Below, piece by piece: positions 1 through 7,043 of a stretch of DNA of 10,307 nucleotides. The notes beneath the pieces were generated by a model. The model was not told where the DNA came from. It saw nothing but the letters and a program-made list of their open reading frames with translations, and made no database searches. The DNA lies in the NCBI GenBank assembly GCA_046546235.1, contig JBKGYG010000061.1, positions 1-10,307 on the forward strand, in the 5' to 3' direction. Every line of letters starts with the position of its first letter. Position 1 is the first letter of the stretch. Both the position numbers and the translations under genes were made by a program. This DNA comes from JBKGYG01 sp046546235 (GTDB lineage: Bacteria > Bacillota > Clostridia > Lachnospirales > DSM-24629).

Positions 1-3000
1 GCAACAGCTTCAGTATATTTTGACCCAGAAGTTGATACGATATTTGAAATTGGTAGACAAGATGCCAAATACTCTTATTTAACAAATGGCGTTCCATCTG
101 ACTATGCAATGAATGAAGCTTGCTCTGCAGGAACAGGTTCATTTCTAGAAGAATCTGCAAAAGAAACTTTGGATATTGATTTAATAGATATAGAAGGACG
201 AGCTTTGAAAAGTTCCTCTCCTCCTAACTTTAGTGACCAATGTGCTGCTTTTATTAGTAGCGATATCAAAAGTGCAATACAAGAAGGAATTAGTATTGAT
301 GATATTACAGCAGGTTTAGTATATTCAATATGTACTAATTATATAAATCGAGTTAAAGGAAATAGACCTATTGGAAACAAGATATTTATGCAAGGTGGGG
401 TATGTTATAACAAAGCTATTCCGATAGCAATGGCTGCCCTTACAGACAAAGAAATTATTGTCCCCCCTAATCCTGGATTGATGGGAGCATTTGGAGCTGC
501 CTTAGAAGTTAAAAAACAATTAGAATTAGGATTGGTTGCTTCTATGGACTTTAATTTAGAAGAATTATCTAATAGAGAGGTAACGTATAAAAAACCTTTT
601 GTTTGTGCTGGTGGAAAAGATAAATGTGATAGAAAATGTTCTATCAACAGAATTGTAATTAAAAATAAAACTTATCCCTTTGGTGGGGCTTGCAATAAAT
701 ATGATGGAATTAAAGATAAAGAAAAGGATACCTTTGAAAGCCTTGATCTAGTAGCTTTTAGAGAACAACTTGTATATGAAAAATATAGTATTTTATTTGG
801 AAAAAGACTTACTAAGACTAGAACAAATAAAAAAATTGGTATATCAAAATCTTTAATTTCAAACACTTTATACCCATTATTTTATAACTTTTTTTATAGT
901 TTAGGTTTTGATATTGTTTCACCAGATTACATTGACGAAGAAGGTATTGAAAGAAAAGGTTCTGCTTTTTGCTACCCTGTAGAAATCTCCCATGGATTTA
1001 TATCTTCACTATTAAGTGAGCAAGTAGATATGTTTTTCTTGCCTCATATAAAATCACTTCCAATAACTAATTGTAATGAAGTAACTACTACTTGCCCTTT
1101 TGTTCAAGCTGAACCATATTATTTACAATCTGCATTTAAAGAATTAAATGAAAAAAATGTTTTAAAACCTGTATTAGACTTTAACCAAGATTATAATAAC
1201 CAAAGAAATGTTTTTATAGACATAGGACTAAAACTAGGTTTTAAAAAAACACTTATAGAAAAAGCTATTGATAGAGCCTTAGAAGCTCAAAATAGTTTTC
1301 ATTATGAATGTAAGCTTGTAGGCAAAAAGTTATTAAATGAACTTAAAGATAACCCAAATGATATTGGAATAGTTCTTTTTGGCCGGCCTTATAATGCATT
1401 TACAAAATATGCTAATATGGGAATTCCGCATAAATTTTCAACAAGGAATTATCGCATAATACCACATGATTTTTTATCATATGAAAATGAGGAAGCGACA
1501 GATAATATGTATTGGGCTATGGGTCAAATGATTCTTAAAGCCGCACAATTTGTTAAAAAACATCCTCAACTATACGGAACATTTATTACTAATTTTAGTT
1601 GTGGCCCTGATTCTTTTGTTATAAACTATTTTAGAAATATTATGGGCAAAAAACCATCTCTTACATTAGAGCTTGATAGCCACACAGCAGATGCGGGTAT
1701 TGATACAAGAATAGAAGCTTTTCTTGATGTAGTAAAAAGCTATCGTCTTTTAAAAGAACAAAAAGAAAATTTTAGCAGATTTCAACCAGCAAGAACGATA
1801 ACATATAATAATCAACTGTTTGTTATAGATTCAAATGCTCAAACATACCCTTTAAATCACCCACGAGTACATGTATTGATACCATCAATGGGTGATATTG
1901 GTTCTAAATTATTAGCAGCAACATTTAGACATGTTGGTATTAAAGCAACTGCTATGCCAAGTTCATCTGAAAAAGAAATAAAAATCGGTAGAAAATATTC
2001 TTCTTGCAAAGAATGTATGCCATTAATGCTCACCATTGGCAGCTTAATTCGCTATTTAGAAGAAAGAAAAGATAATGATGAGTTACTTGTGTATTTTATG
2101 CCTGATACTTCTGGTCCTTGTCGATTTGGACAATATAATATTCTAATGAAGCAAGTAATTGAAAAACAAAAAATTGAAAATGTAGCACTATTTTCACTTA
2201 CCTCCGAAAACAGTTATGCAGGTCTAGGAAACTCCTTTGTACTAAGAGCTTGGCAATCGGTTATTCTTGCAGATTTACTTGAGGATATATACAGTGGTAT
2301 ATTAGTTCTATCAAAAGATCCAGTTGACGGATTATATCAATATCACAAAATATGCAATAATATTATTTATAGCGTCGAAAATGATTCTTGGAAAAAATTA
2401 AAATTAACTTTAGAAAAAGCAACAACTACTTTACAAAAGCTACAAAAAACTCAAGATATAAGTTCTGCTATGAAAGTTGGTCTAGTGGGAGAAATTTTTG
2501 TTAGAAGAGATCAATTTTCAAGGCAACATTTAGTTGAAAAACTTGCAGAGAAGAATATAATTGTTAAAGTGTCACCTATTGCTGAATGGATATATTATTG
2601 TGATTATATCGTAAAAAATAAAATTGGTACGAAAGCTACTTTTAAAGATCAGCTACGCACAAAAATGCAAAGTGTAGTAAAGCTACAATATGAAAAAACA
2701 ATTAAAAAAATCTTTTCTACTTCAGGGCTTTATGATTATCATTTAGTTGATGTAGACTATATAATTAATAGTGTTAAAAAGCTTATATCTCCTCGTTTAC
2801 AAGGAGAAGCTATCTTAACTATTGGAGTAGCTATAACAGAATCTATTGAAGCAGTAGACGGTATAATATCTATTGGTCCTTTTGGATGTATGCCAAGTAG
2901 AATATCTGAAGCACTTATTAGCGATAATATTGATAAAATAAAATCAAAATCAACTCATGATCCTTTATTAGTTAAAAAAGTACAAGAAGCTTTTCCTAAA

Positions 3001-3147
3001 TTACCTTTTTTACCTATTGAAGTGGATGGAAATGTTTTACCTCAGATAACAGAGGCAAGACTAGAAAGTTTTTGCTTACAGGTAAAAAGAATACATGAAG
3101 AAATTATTAAAAACAAAAGAAGCACTTCTTCTGAAGAAGTAATTTAA
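1..3147 (+). CDS. 2-hydroxyacyl-CoA dehydratase activase-related large protein (5' end missing)
   Basis: The frame is open from base 1, so the 5' end lies outside the window; 1048 residues are visible and relatives run to about 1400. The visible part starts inside a BadF/BadG/BcrA/BcrD (ASKHA-fold) ATPase domain. In window residues, this has EIGRQDAKY (about 16-24), MNEACSAGTGSFLEE with Cys41, and DQCAAF with Cys81. The 40-residue Cys spacing matches the two cluster-ligating cysteines of the HgdC activator (Cys127/Cys166). A cysteine cluster follows (Cys202, 209, 213, 231), then a DUF2229-like region (KIGISKSLI to CPFVQAEPYY, about 278-375) and an HgdB-like region (GRPYNAF; NFSCGPDSF; LELDSHTADAGIDTR). 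The C-terminal portion has CKECMPL, SGPCRFGQY and GPFGCMPSRI. Known family role: ATP-driven low-potential electron transfer to 2-hydroxyacyl-CoA dehydratase-type enzymes; these fused forms are poorly characterised. Oddity: Arg replaces the second Gly of the usual GGQD. Family assignment is firm, the substrate unknown. Confidence 0.88.
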   Translation, partial: ATASVYFDPEVDTIFEIGRQDAKYSYLTNGVPSDYAMNEACSAGTGSFLEESAKETLDIDLIDIEGRALKSSSPPNFSDQCAAFISSDIKSAIQEGISIDDITAGLVYSICTNYINRVKGNRPIGNKIFMQGGVCYNKAIPIAMAALTDKEIIVPPNPGLMGAFGAALEVKKQLELGLVASMDFNLEELSNREVTYKKPFVCAGGKDKCDRKCSINRIVIKNKTYPFGGACNKYDGIKDKEKDTFESLDLVAFREQLVYEKYSILFGKRLTKTRTNKKIGISKSLISNTLYPLFYNFFYSLGFDIVSPDYIDEEGIERKGSAFCYPVEISHGFISSLLSEQVDMFFLPHIKSLPITNCNEVTTTCPFVQAEPYYLQSAFKELNEKNVLKPVLDFNQDYNNQRNVFIDIGLKLGFKKTLIEKAIDRALEAQNSFHYECKLVGKKLLNELKDNPNDIGIVLFGRPYNAFTKYANMGIPHKFSTRNYRIIPHDFLSYENEEATDNMYWAMGQMILKAAQFVKKHPQLYGTFITNFSCGPDSFVINYFRNIMGKKPSLTLELDSHTADAGIDTRIEAFLDVVKSYRLLKEQKENFSRFQPARTITYNNQLFVIDSNAQTYPLNHPRVHVLIPSMGDIGSKLLAATFRHVGIKATAMPSSSEKEIKIGRKYSSCKECMPLMLTIGSLIRYLEERKDNDELLVYFMPDTSGPCRFGQYNILMKQVIEKQKIENVALFSLTSENSYAGLGNSFVLRAWQSVILADLLEDIYSGILVLSKDPVDGLYQYHKICNNIIYSVENDSWKKLKLTLEKATTTLQKLQKTQDISSAMKVGLVGEIFVRRDQFSRQHLVEKLAEKNIIVKVSPIAEWIYYCDYIVKNKIGTKATFKDQLRTKMQSVVKLQYEKTIKKIFSTSGLYDYHLVDVDYIINSVKKLISPRLQGEAILTIGVAITESIEAVDGIISIGPFGCMPSRISEALISDNIDKIKSKSTHDPLLVKKVQEAFPKLPFLPIEVDGNVLPQITEARLESFCLQVKRIHEEIIKNKRSTSSEEVI

Positions 3148-3171
3148 AAAAAGGGCACTAAGCCCTTTTTT
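3147..3171. terminator. Bidirectional intrinsic terminator between convergent genes
   Basis: A perfect 10-bp stem, AAAAAAGGGC (3147-3156) with GCCCTTTTTT (3162-3171), encloses the loop ACTAA. An A-tract on one side and a T-tract on the other make it work as a U-tailed hairpin on either strand. It begins on the last base of the activase stop codon, and its other end overlaps the catalase stop codon (3170-3172), so it ends both genes. Confidence 0.9.
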
Positions 3172-3913
3172 AATGTTGACGTTGATGTTGGTGGTTGTGA
3201 TTATATTGATGATGGTCTTGGTATTGATTTTGATTATGTTGTTGTCCTTGTCCATTATTAAAACTTGGTGGTATTCCTTGTGGTGAATCAAAATACTGTC
3301 CAGGCGTAGAAAGATCAAAATATAATTTTGAATCTTCTGTTACTCCAAAATCTTTTAATGACCCAGTGTTTTGTATCTTATTAAGAGCTTCTCTGAAAAG
3401 TGCATTATGAGCTTCTTCCCTATTAAGAAGAAAATCTATTGTTTCTTTTACATATTTATCATTAATCTGACGATATAAATATTCATAAACGACTTTTGCT
3501 CTTTGTTCTGCTGCAATATTAGATAATAAATCTGCTGCTAAATCACCTGTAACATTAACATAATTAGCTGTCCATGGTTCACCGGACGCATTAGCAAGCA
3601 TTGGGGATAGTCCTCCTAGGACATGTGTTTCAACTTGCCCTACTGTTGCTTGGTCAGCGTGTAAATCATGTCCATTAAGGAGATTAATAGTCTGTGCTAC
3701 CATTTCCATATGACTAAATTCTTCTGCTGCAATATCCAAGAATAAGTCTTTTATAGCTGGATCTTTGATTCTAAAGCTTTGAGATATATATTGTAACGCA
3801 GCTTTTAATTCACCATTAGGCCCACCTAATTGCTCCTGTAATAAAGCAGCATATTGGGGATTTGGTCGCTCAATTTTAACTTCTTGTTGCAACTGTTTTT
3901 CATGTTTAAACAT
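3170..3913 (-). CDS. Manganese (non-haem) catalase with His/Gln/Asn-rich C-terminal tail
   Basis: A 247-residue protein of the ferritin-like dimanganese catalase family, which disproportionates hydrogen peroxide to water and oxygen. The expected metal ligands are visible: Glu35 (in GPNGELKAALQY), Glu65 and His68 (EEFSH), Glu136 (NIAAEQ) and His169 (REEAH). Tyr42 and Glu166 sit where the Lactobacillus plantarum enzyme has its second-shell Tyr42 and Glu178. The core ends near residue 215. The last ~27 residues are low-complexity Gln/Asn/His/Tyr with seven His in the final 22, which is not part of the catalytic fold. The start is supported by AAGGAGG (3920-3926) six bases upstream. It converges on the activase. 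Clostridial and Bacillus relatives include CotJC-type spore proteins, so a spore-coat location is possible but unproven; no signal peptide is seen. Confidence 0.93.
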   Translation of the reverse strand: MFKHEKQLQQEVKIERPNPQYAALLQEQLGGPNGELKAALQYISQSFRIKDPAIKDLFLDIAAEEFSHMEMVAQTINLLNGHDLHADQATVGQVETHVLGGLSPMLANASGEPWTANYVNVTGDLAADLLSNIAAEQRAKVVYEYLYRQINDKYVKETIDFLLNREEAHNALFREALNKIQNTGSLKDFGVTEDSKLYFDLSTPGQYFDSPQGIPPSFNNGQGQQHNQNQYQDHHQYNHNHQHQRQH

Positions 3914-4080
3914 AATAGTCCTCCTTTAAATTTACTATTAATATTTTAACTAAAAATCTATTAACTATACATTTTATTCCTAATACATATCAACTTTCAT
4001 TAGAATAATTCCAATATACGCAGAATCATTTTTACCTTCCTTCTTGCTTTATACTTATTGATTATATTATTACCAAGTTA

Positions 4081-4109
4081 ATCATAATTACTCCATAAAA
4101 CAAAATCAA
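4081..4109 (-). promoter_or_regulatory. Predicted sigma-A promoter of the manganese catalase
   Basis: On the minus strand, TTGATT (4109-4104) and TATGAT (4086-4081) are separated by exactly 17 bp, giving 4/6 and 5/6 matches to TTGACA/TATAAT. Transcription would start near 4074, about 160 nt before the catalase ATG. No other pair this good was seen in the spacer. A sporulation-sigma promoter cannot be excluded. Confidence 0.5.
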
Positions 4110-4141
4110 ATAATAGCATATCTCCTTTAAAAACAAGAAAA

Positions 4142-4184
4142 AATATGTCATATTTTTGATAACATATTAGAACTATCTTGTGAT
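4142..4184 (+). promoter_or_regulatory. Predicted methyltransferase promoter with inverted repeat
   Basis: TTGATA (4156-4161) and TGTGAT (4179-4184) are 17 bp apart; the -10 is weak (4/6). A 7-bp inverted repeat, AATATGT (4142-4148) and ACATATT (4162-4168), brackets the -35, a position where a regulator could act. The arms are short and AT-rich, so chance is possible. Confidence 0.35.
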
Positions 4185-4234
4185 AAAACTAATTTCAGAC
4201 ATTAATTAGCTCACTTAAGAAATGAGGTAAAAAA

Positions 4235-4822
4235 ATGCAATTATCACCTGAGATATATCATAAATTAATTCGACCTAAATGGTTTGTTAAAAATTATCTT
4301 GAAAATACAATTAATAATTATTTTGACTTTAATGATAAAATAGTAATTGATTTTGGATGTGGTGTTGGTTCTTTAACTCCGTTATTTAAGAGCAAACATT
4401 ATATAGGTTTGGATTGTGATGCTAAAAGAGTTTCATATGCAAGACATTTAAACCCTAATCATTCATTTTACACAATAAAAGATAATAGAATACCTTTAAA
4501 AAATAATTCTGTTGATTATGTTTTGTTTATTTCAGTATTACACCATATTCCTTCTCGTACTATAGAGGAATATACAAGTGAACTTCAAAGAATTCTAAAA
4601 CCTGAGGGATCTATTGTTGCTATGGAACCTTGTATTATTCCAGAAAAAACTGTAAATAATTTTTTTATGAGAACTTTTGATAAGGGAAAGTACATTAGAA
4701 CTTCAAATGAGTACTTAGATATCTTTAAGAAGAGACATTTTAATACAAACATATTAAATCAATTTAATCAATTATTTTTCTATAACAAAATATTATTTTC
4801 AGCCAAAGTTAGTCTTAAGTAA
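4235..4822 (+). CDS. Class I SAM-dependent methyltransferase (Methyltransf_11-like)
   Basis: A small 195-residue cytoplasmic methyltransferase of the Rossmann-like class I fold. Motif I is VIDFGCGVGSLTPLF (residues 37-51, SAM-binding glycine loop). The acidic residue closing strand 2 is Asp60 in YIGLDCDAKR. The post-II region is IPLKNNSVDYVLFISVLHHIP (split by Asp94), the typical DxVxxxxVLHHI pattern, and ELQRILKPEGSIVAMEP (116-132) matches motif III. The C-terminal ~60 residues are basic and carry no recognisable acceptor-recognition domain, so the substrate (small molecule, lipid or sugar) cannot be told. TGAGGT (4223-4228) seven bases upstream supports the start. It appears monocistronic: its own promoter lies in the spacer and it converges on the MFS gene across a palindrome covering its stop codon. 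Confidence 0.85.
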   Translation: MQLSPEIYHKLIRPKWFVKNYLENTINNYFDFNDKIVIDFGCGVGSLTPLFKSKHYIGLDCDAKRVSYARHLNPNHSFYTIKDNRIPLKNNSVDYVLFISVLHHIPSRTIEEYTSELQRILKPEGSIVAMEPCIIPEKTVNNFFMRTFDKGKYIRTSNEYLDIFKKRHFNTNILNQFNQLFFYNKILFSAKVSLK

Positions 4823-4853
4823 GAATATAGTTATATATAACTATATTCTTACT
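4818..4853. repeat. Perfect 36-bp AT-rich palindrome between convergent genes
   Basis: Each base from 4818 to 4835 pairs with its partner from 4853 back to 4836: left arm AGTAAGAATATAGTTATA, right arm its exact reverse complement. It includes the methyltransferase stop codon (4820-4822) and ends five bases before the last base of the MFS gene. Its placement suggests a bidirectional terminator or mRNA 3'-end stabiliser. However, it is GC-poor and lacks a clean U-tract on either strand, so it is not a textbook intrinsic terminator. Confidence 0.75.
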
Positions 4854-4858
4854 ATCTA

Positions 4859-6022
4859 CTAATCTTCAAGTAATAATAATGCTAAAATAATACCAATAAT
4901 TCCTACAACAATAACAATAGGAAAAATATAACTATAAGAACCAAAAATATTTTTTATTTCTCCTGATAACAAATTACCTAATATAGCACCAACTCCATAT
5001 GCTGTGAACACATAACCAAAATACTTACTATAATTATTTTGTCCAAAATAAATAGCTGTTGATGTGGGCGCAATAGCTAGCCAAGCTCCTACATTTAACC
5101 AAAACAAACTAAAAGCAATAACATATAAGAAAATAAACTCTTTGCTTGCAAAAAGCATAAGTACAGAAGCAATAATAATTAAACAGTAAGAAAAAATTGC
5201 TGCTTTTTTAGGGGATAAATAATCAGTAAGCCATCCAAAAAAAGGCCTTCCAATACCATTAAATAAGGCAAACAAAGATACAAATAAAGCCCCTCTACTA
5301 GCTGTTAGTCCTATCAGTTCTTCGCCTACTGTACTTGTTATTCCAATCATCATCAACCCTACAAATGTTCCTAATACAAAACAACTCCAAATACCATAAA
5401 ACTTTTTATCCTTAAATAGTTTTTTAAATATTTTTTCTCTATTAATAATAATTTTATCATTACTTGTATTAGGAAACTCAAATAAAAGACCCAATAATGA
5501 AATTATTACTATAAATACAACTCCTAAAATAGTAAGCGTTGACATTACCCCTTGTGATTCGATTAAATTTCTTGAAATTGGAGCTGTAATAAACGGTGAT
5601 AATCCAAAACCAAGTAAAATTGTTCCTACAAATGCCCCCTTTTTTTCAGGAAACCATTTTGTTACTGCTGCTATTGGAGCACCATAAGCAATTCCTACAC
5701 CAGAACCACCAATAAAGCCATATGTTAATGTAAACACATATATGTTTGGCGCAAAACTTGACAAAATCCATCCACTCCCAACAAGTAATCCCCCAATAAT
5801 TATTATCTTTCGTGGTCCATATTTTTCTATAAACCCACCAGCAACTAACATAAACAAAGCATATGAAGCTAAAAAGATCATATAAGGCAATCCACTTTGT
5901 GTTGCATTAATATTATAATATTCTTCTAAAGGCTTTCTAAAAACACTCCAAGAATAAACAGTACCTAAACAAAGCAAAATAATAACTCCTGCTGGAATAT
6001 AATATAATTTGTTTTTATGCAT
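4859..6022 (-). CDS. MFS transporter, oxalate:formate antiporter (OFA) family
   Basis: An integral membrane carrier of about 387 residues with about 12 hydrophobic segments, the usual MFS size. OFA-family hallmarks (residues counted from the start chosen here) are GTVYSWSVFRKPLEE at about 20-34, the TM2-TM3 loop GGFIEKYGPRK, and GGSGVGIAYGAPIAA followed by VTKWFPEKKGAFVG. The second-half loop is GRPFFGWLTDYLSPKK. Family members exchange or symport small carboxylates (oxalate/formate, lactate, pyruvate); the substrate cannot be read from sequence. An ATG 15 bases upstream (6037) would add MKEKV, but it has no Shine-Dalgarno. The ATG at 6022 has AAGGAGAAGG just upstream, so I chose 6022. It has its own near-consensus promoter despite lying downstream of a same-strand membrane protein gene. 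It converges on the methyltransferase. Confidence 0.88.
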   Translation of the reverse strand: MHKNKLYYIPAGVIILLCLGTVYSWSVFRKPLEEYYNINATQSGLPYMIFLASYALFMLVAGGFIEKYGPRKIIIIGGLLVGSGWILSSFAPNIYVFTLTYGFIGGSGVGIAYGAPIAAVTKWFPEKKGAFVGTILLGFGLSPFITAPISRNLIESQGVMSTLTILGVVFIVIISLLGLLFEFPNTSNDKIIINREKIFKKLFKDKKFYGIWSCFVLGTFVGLMMIGITSTVGEELIGLTASRGALFVSLFALFNGIGRPFFGWLTDYLSPKKAAIFSYCLIIIASVLMLFASKEFIFLYVIAFSLFWLNVGAWLAIAPTSTAIYFGQNNYSKYFGYVFTAYGVGAILGNLLSGEIKNIFGSYSYIFPIVIVVGIIGIILALLLLED

Positions 6023-6024
6023 AA

Positions 6025-6034
6025 CCTTCTCCTT
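6025..6034 (-). promoter_or_regulatory. Ribosome binding site deciding the MFS start
   Basis: AAGGAGAAGG on the minus strand (6034-6025) places AAGGAG six bases before the ATG at 6022. The alternative upstream ATG at 6037 would translate through this site and is preceded only by an A-rich stretch without a purine-rich Shine-Dalgarno match. Confidence 0.75.
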
Positions 6035-6060
6035 CATTAATGTTGTTTTTTTCTCGTTTT

Positions 6061-6089
6061 ATTTTACATAAGAATACTTTGATTGTCAA
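6061..6089 (-). promoter_or_regulatory. Near-consensus sigma-A promoter of the MFS transporter
   Basis: A perfect -35 TTGACA (6089-6084) is 17 bp from -10 TAAAAT (6066-6061) on the minus strand. The predicted start near 6054 gives a leader of about 30 nt. It lies wholly in the short gap after the upstream membrane protein gene, so the transporter can be transcribed independently and probably strongly. Confidence 0.75.
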
Positions 6090-6095
6090 ACTATT

Positions 6096-6797
6096 TTATA
6101 TTGCATTCCATAATGCAAAAAAGATTAAAATACTTCCCCAAGAATTATCTGTAACTTCTGGTATTAAAACAACTACATATGCAATTAAAACATCAGCAAC
6201 CCAAGTAAAATCAGAAATATTTCTTGTAGCTAATTGAATGAAAATGCTTACTATAAGAACCAAAATTGGTGCTGGTCTTAAAAAGGGGTTTTTAATATCA
6301 AATAATTGGTTAATCTTTTTACTTACGAAAATTAAAGTAAATCCTTGAAAGAACCCCCAACACAAAACTATAATTAATATACTTATTATACTTAAAGGAA
6401 ACGGTTCTTCTATTGCCATCCATGTCAACTCAATTTTACTAAATGGCATCCATTCTACAAAACCTTGAGTTTGAGTAATTTTAATAATACTATATATAAA
6501 TATACTATTCAGACTAAATATTAACGAATTTATTCCCCCTAATTTTTTAAAGCCATAATTTGAAAGCTTTTCTTTTCTTAAAACCATTACAATAACAGGG
6601 GCTAACCCTGCAACGGAAAATTGCTTCCACGCATTTAACATTATAAATCTAAATCCATTATTACTATTAATTATTGAATTCAAGCCCCAAAATATAACTG
6701 TAATTATAATTATTAATACTAAGTCCTCTATCACCTTTTTATTCTTATAATAAAAATTCTCCATATTGCACACCAATCTTTCTAATCTACTATCCAT
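6096..6797 (-). CDS. Polytopic membrane protein, CPBP-like without catalytic motifs (tentative)
   Basis: A 233-residue hydrophobic protein with six or seven predicted membrane segments (about 24-44, 58-74, 89-107, 133-158, 175-190, 198-213, 219-233). I do not recognise it with certainty. The general plan recalls CPBP (CAAX protease/bacteriocin-processing) proteins: VLRKEKLSNYGFKK after an early membrane segment resembles their cytosolic linker, and CWGFFQGF and GSILIFFALWNA occupy places where CPBP enzymes have EExxFRG and a His-containing final motif. The catalytic Glu-Glu, Arg and His are absent, so a protease activity is not supported. The only Glu-Glu (130-131) lies in EEPFPL, outside such a motif. 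The start is uncertain: neither the ATG at 6797 nor Met12 (6764) has a good Shine-Dalgarno. A 7-bp hairpin (6101-6118) covers the last codons. It lies just upstream of the MFS gene on the same strand. Confidence 0.6.
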   Translation of the reverse strand: MDSRLERLVCNMENFYYKNKKVIEDLVLIIIITVIFWGLNSIINSNNGFRFIMLNAWKQFSVAGLAPVIVMVLRKEKLSNYGFKKLGGINSLIFSLNSIFIYSIIKITQTQGFVEWMPFSKIELTWMAIEEPFPLSIISILIIVLCWGFFQGFTLIFVSKKINQLFDIKNPFLRPAPILVLIVSIFIQLATRNISDFTWVADVLIAYVVVLIPEVTDNSWGSILIFFALWNAI

Positions 6798-6838
6798 AAA
6801 CTAATAAAAATGGCTTAATCTTATTTTCCACTTTTTGT

Positions 6839-6847
6839 ATTATATCA
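6839..6847 (-). promoter_or_regulatory. Extended -10 promoter of the CPBP-like gene
   Basis: The minus strand reads TGATATAAT (6847-6839), a perfect TGn extended -10 joined to TATAAT. There is no good -35 at 16-18 bp, consistent with an extended -10 promoter or one needing an activator. The predicted start near 6832 gives a leader of about 35 nt. Confidence 0.5.
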
Positions 6848-6858
6848 TACATTATTAT

Positions 6859-6901
6859 AACTTGTATAATATAAGTTGAAAAACAAAACTTGTTTCCAAG
6901 T
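6859..6901. promoter_or_regulatory. Candidate operator: two palindromic sites upstream of the promoter
   Basis: AACTTGTATAATATAAGTT (6859-6877) is a 19-bp inverted repeat with eight of nine positions per arm paired. A second dyad, ACTTG-N4-CAAGT (6888-6901), shares the ACTTGT half-site, with the two AACTTGT copies 28 bp apart. The first dyad spans roughly -27 to -45 of the predicted start for the 6096-6797 gene, a typical place for a dimeric regulator. The protein that would bind is unknown. Confidence 0.4.
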
Positions 6902-6970
6902 ATATGGAATCACCCTTTCGAAATCAATCTAACTGGACACATTATGAAGTCTAAAATTTTCGATAATAAT

Positions 6971-7018
6971 ATAATAAAAGGCAAATAATGATAGTTAGTT
7001 TTATATCACTATTCGCCT
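6971..7018 (-). terminator. Intrinsic terminator of the DUF4914-type gene
   Basis: In minus-strand RNA, the arm at 7018-7004 (AGGCGAATAGTGATA) pairs with 6993-6979 over 15 positions, two of them G-U. The loop is about 10 nt, and CCTTTTATTATATTATT forms the end of the stem and a U-rich tail. It lies 26 bases beyond the stop codon of the gene ending at 7044 and separates that unit from the downstream membrane protein gene. Confidence 0.85.
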
Positions 7019-7043
7019 GAAATATACTAAAAATTAATTATTA

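Larger units (their letters stand above)
3914..4234. other. Divergent intergenic region: catalase leader and two promoters
   Basis: A 321-bp AT-rich spacer without a protein gene of convincing size. It contains, on the minus strand, a sigma-A-like promoter and a ~160-nt untranslated leader for the catalase. That leader holds two tiny ORFs: 9 codons at 4000-4029, preceded by GAAGGAAGG at 4035-4043, and 6 codons at 3980-4000 overlapping the first stop. On the plus strand it holds the promoter and Shine-Dalgarno of the methyltransferase, with an inverted repeat around the -35. I found no clear PerR-type box (TTATAAT-N-ATTATAA). Confidence 0.6.

Noticed and set aside
405..866. Minus-strand reading frames inside the activase gene
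   Set aside because: They are antisense to well-conserved activase sequence, have no Shine-Dalgarno or promoter and have atypical composition.
6101..6118. Terminator for the CPBP-like gene (TTGCATT/AATGCAA hairpin)
   Set aside because: The 7-bp AT-rich stem lies inside the last codons and is followed on the minus strand by TATAAAATAG rather than a U-tract.
6040..6237. 65-codon plus-strand reading frame
   Set aside because: It lies opposite the CPBP-like gene and the MFS promoter, has no ribosome binding site and resembles no known protein.
6920..6960. Insertion-sequence end (a stretch reading CTAACTGGACAC)
   Set aside because: It loosely recalls IS3-family termini, but there is no transposase, no matching inverted end and no target duplication in the window.
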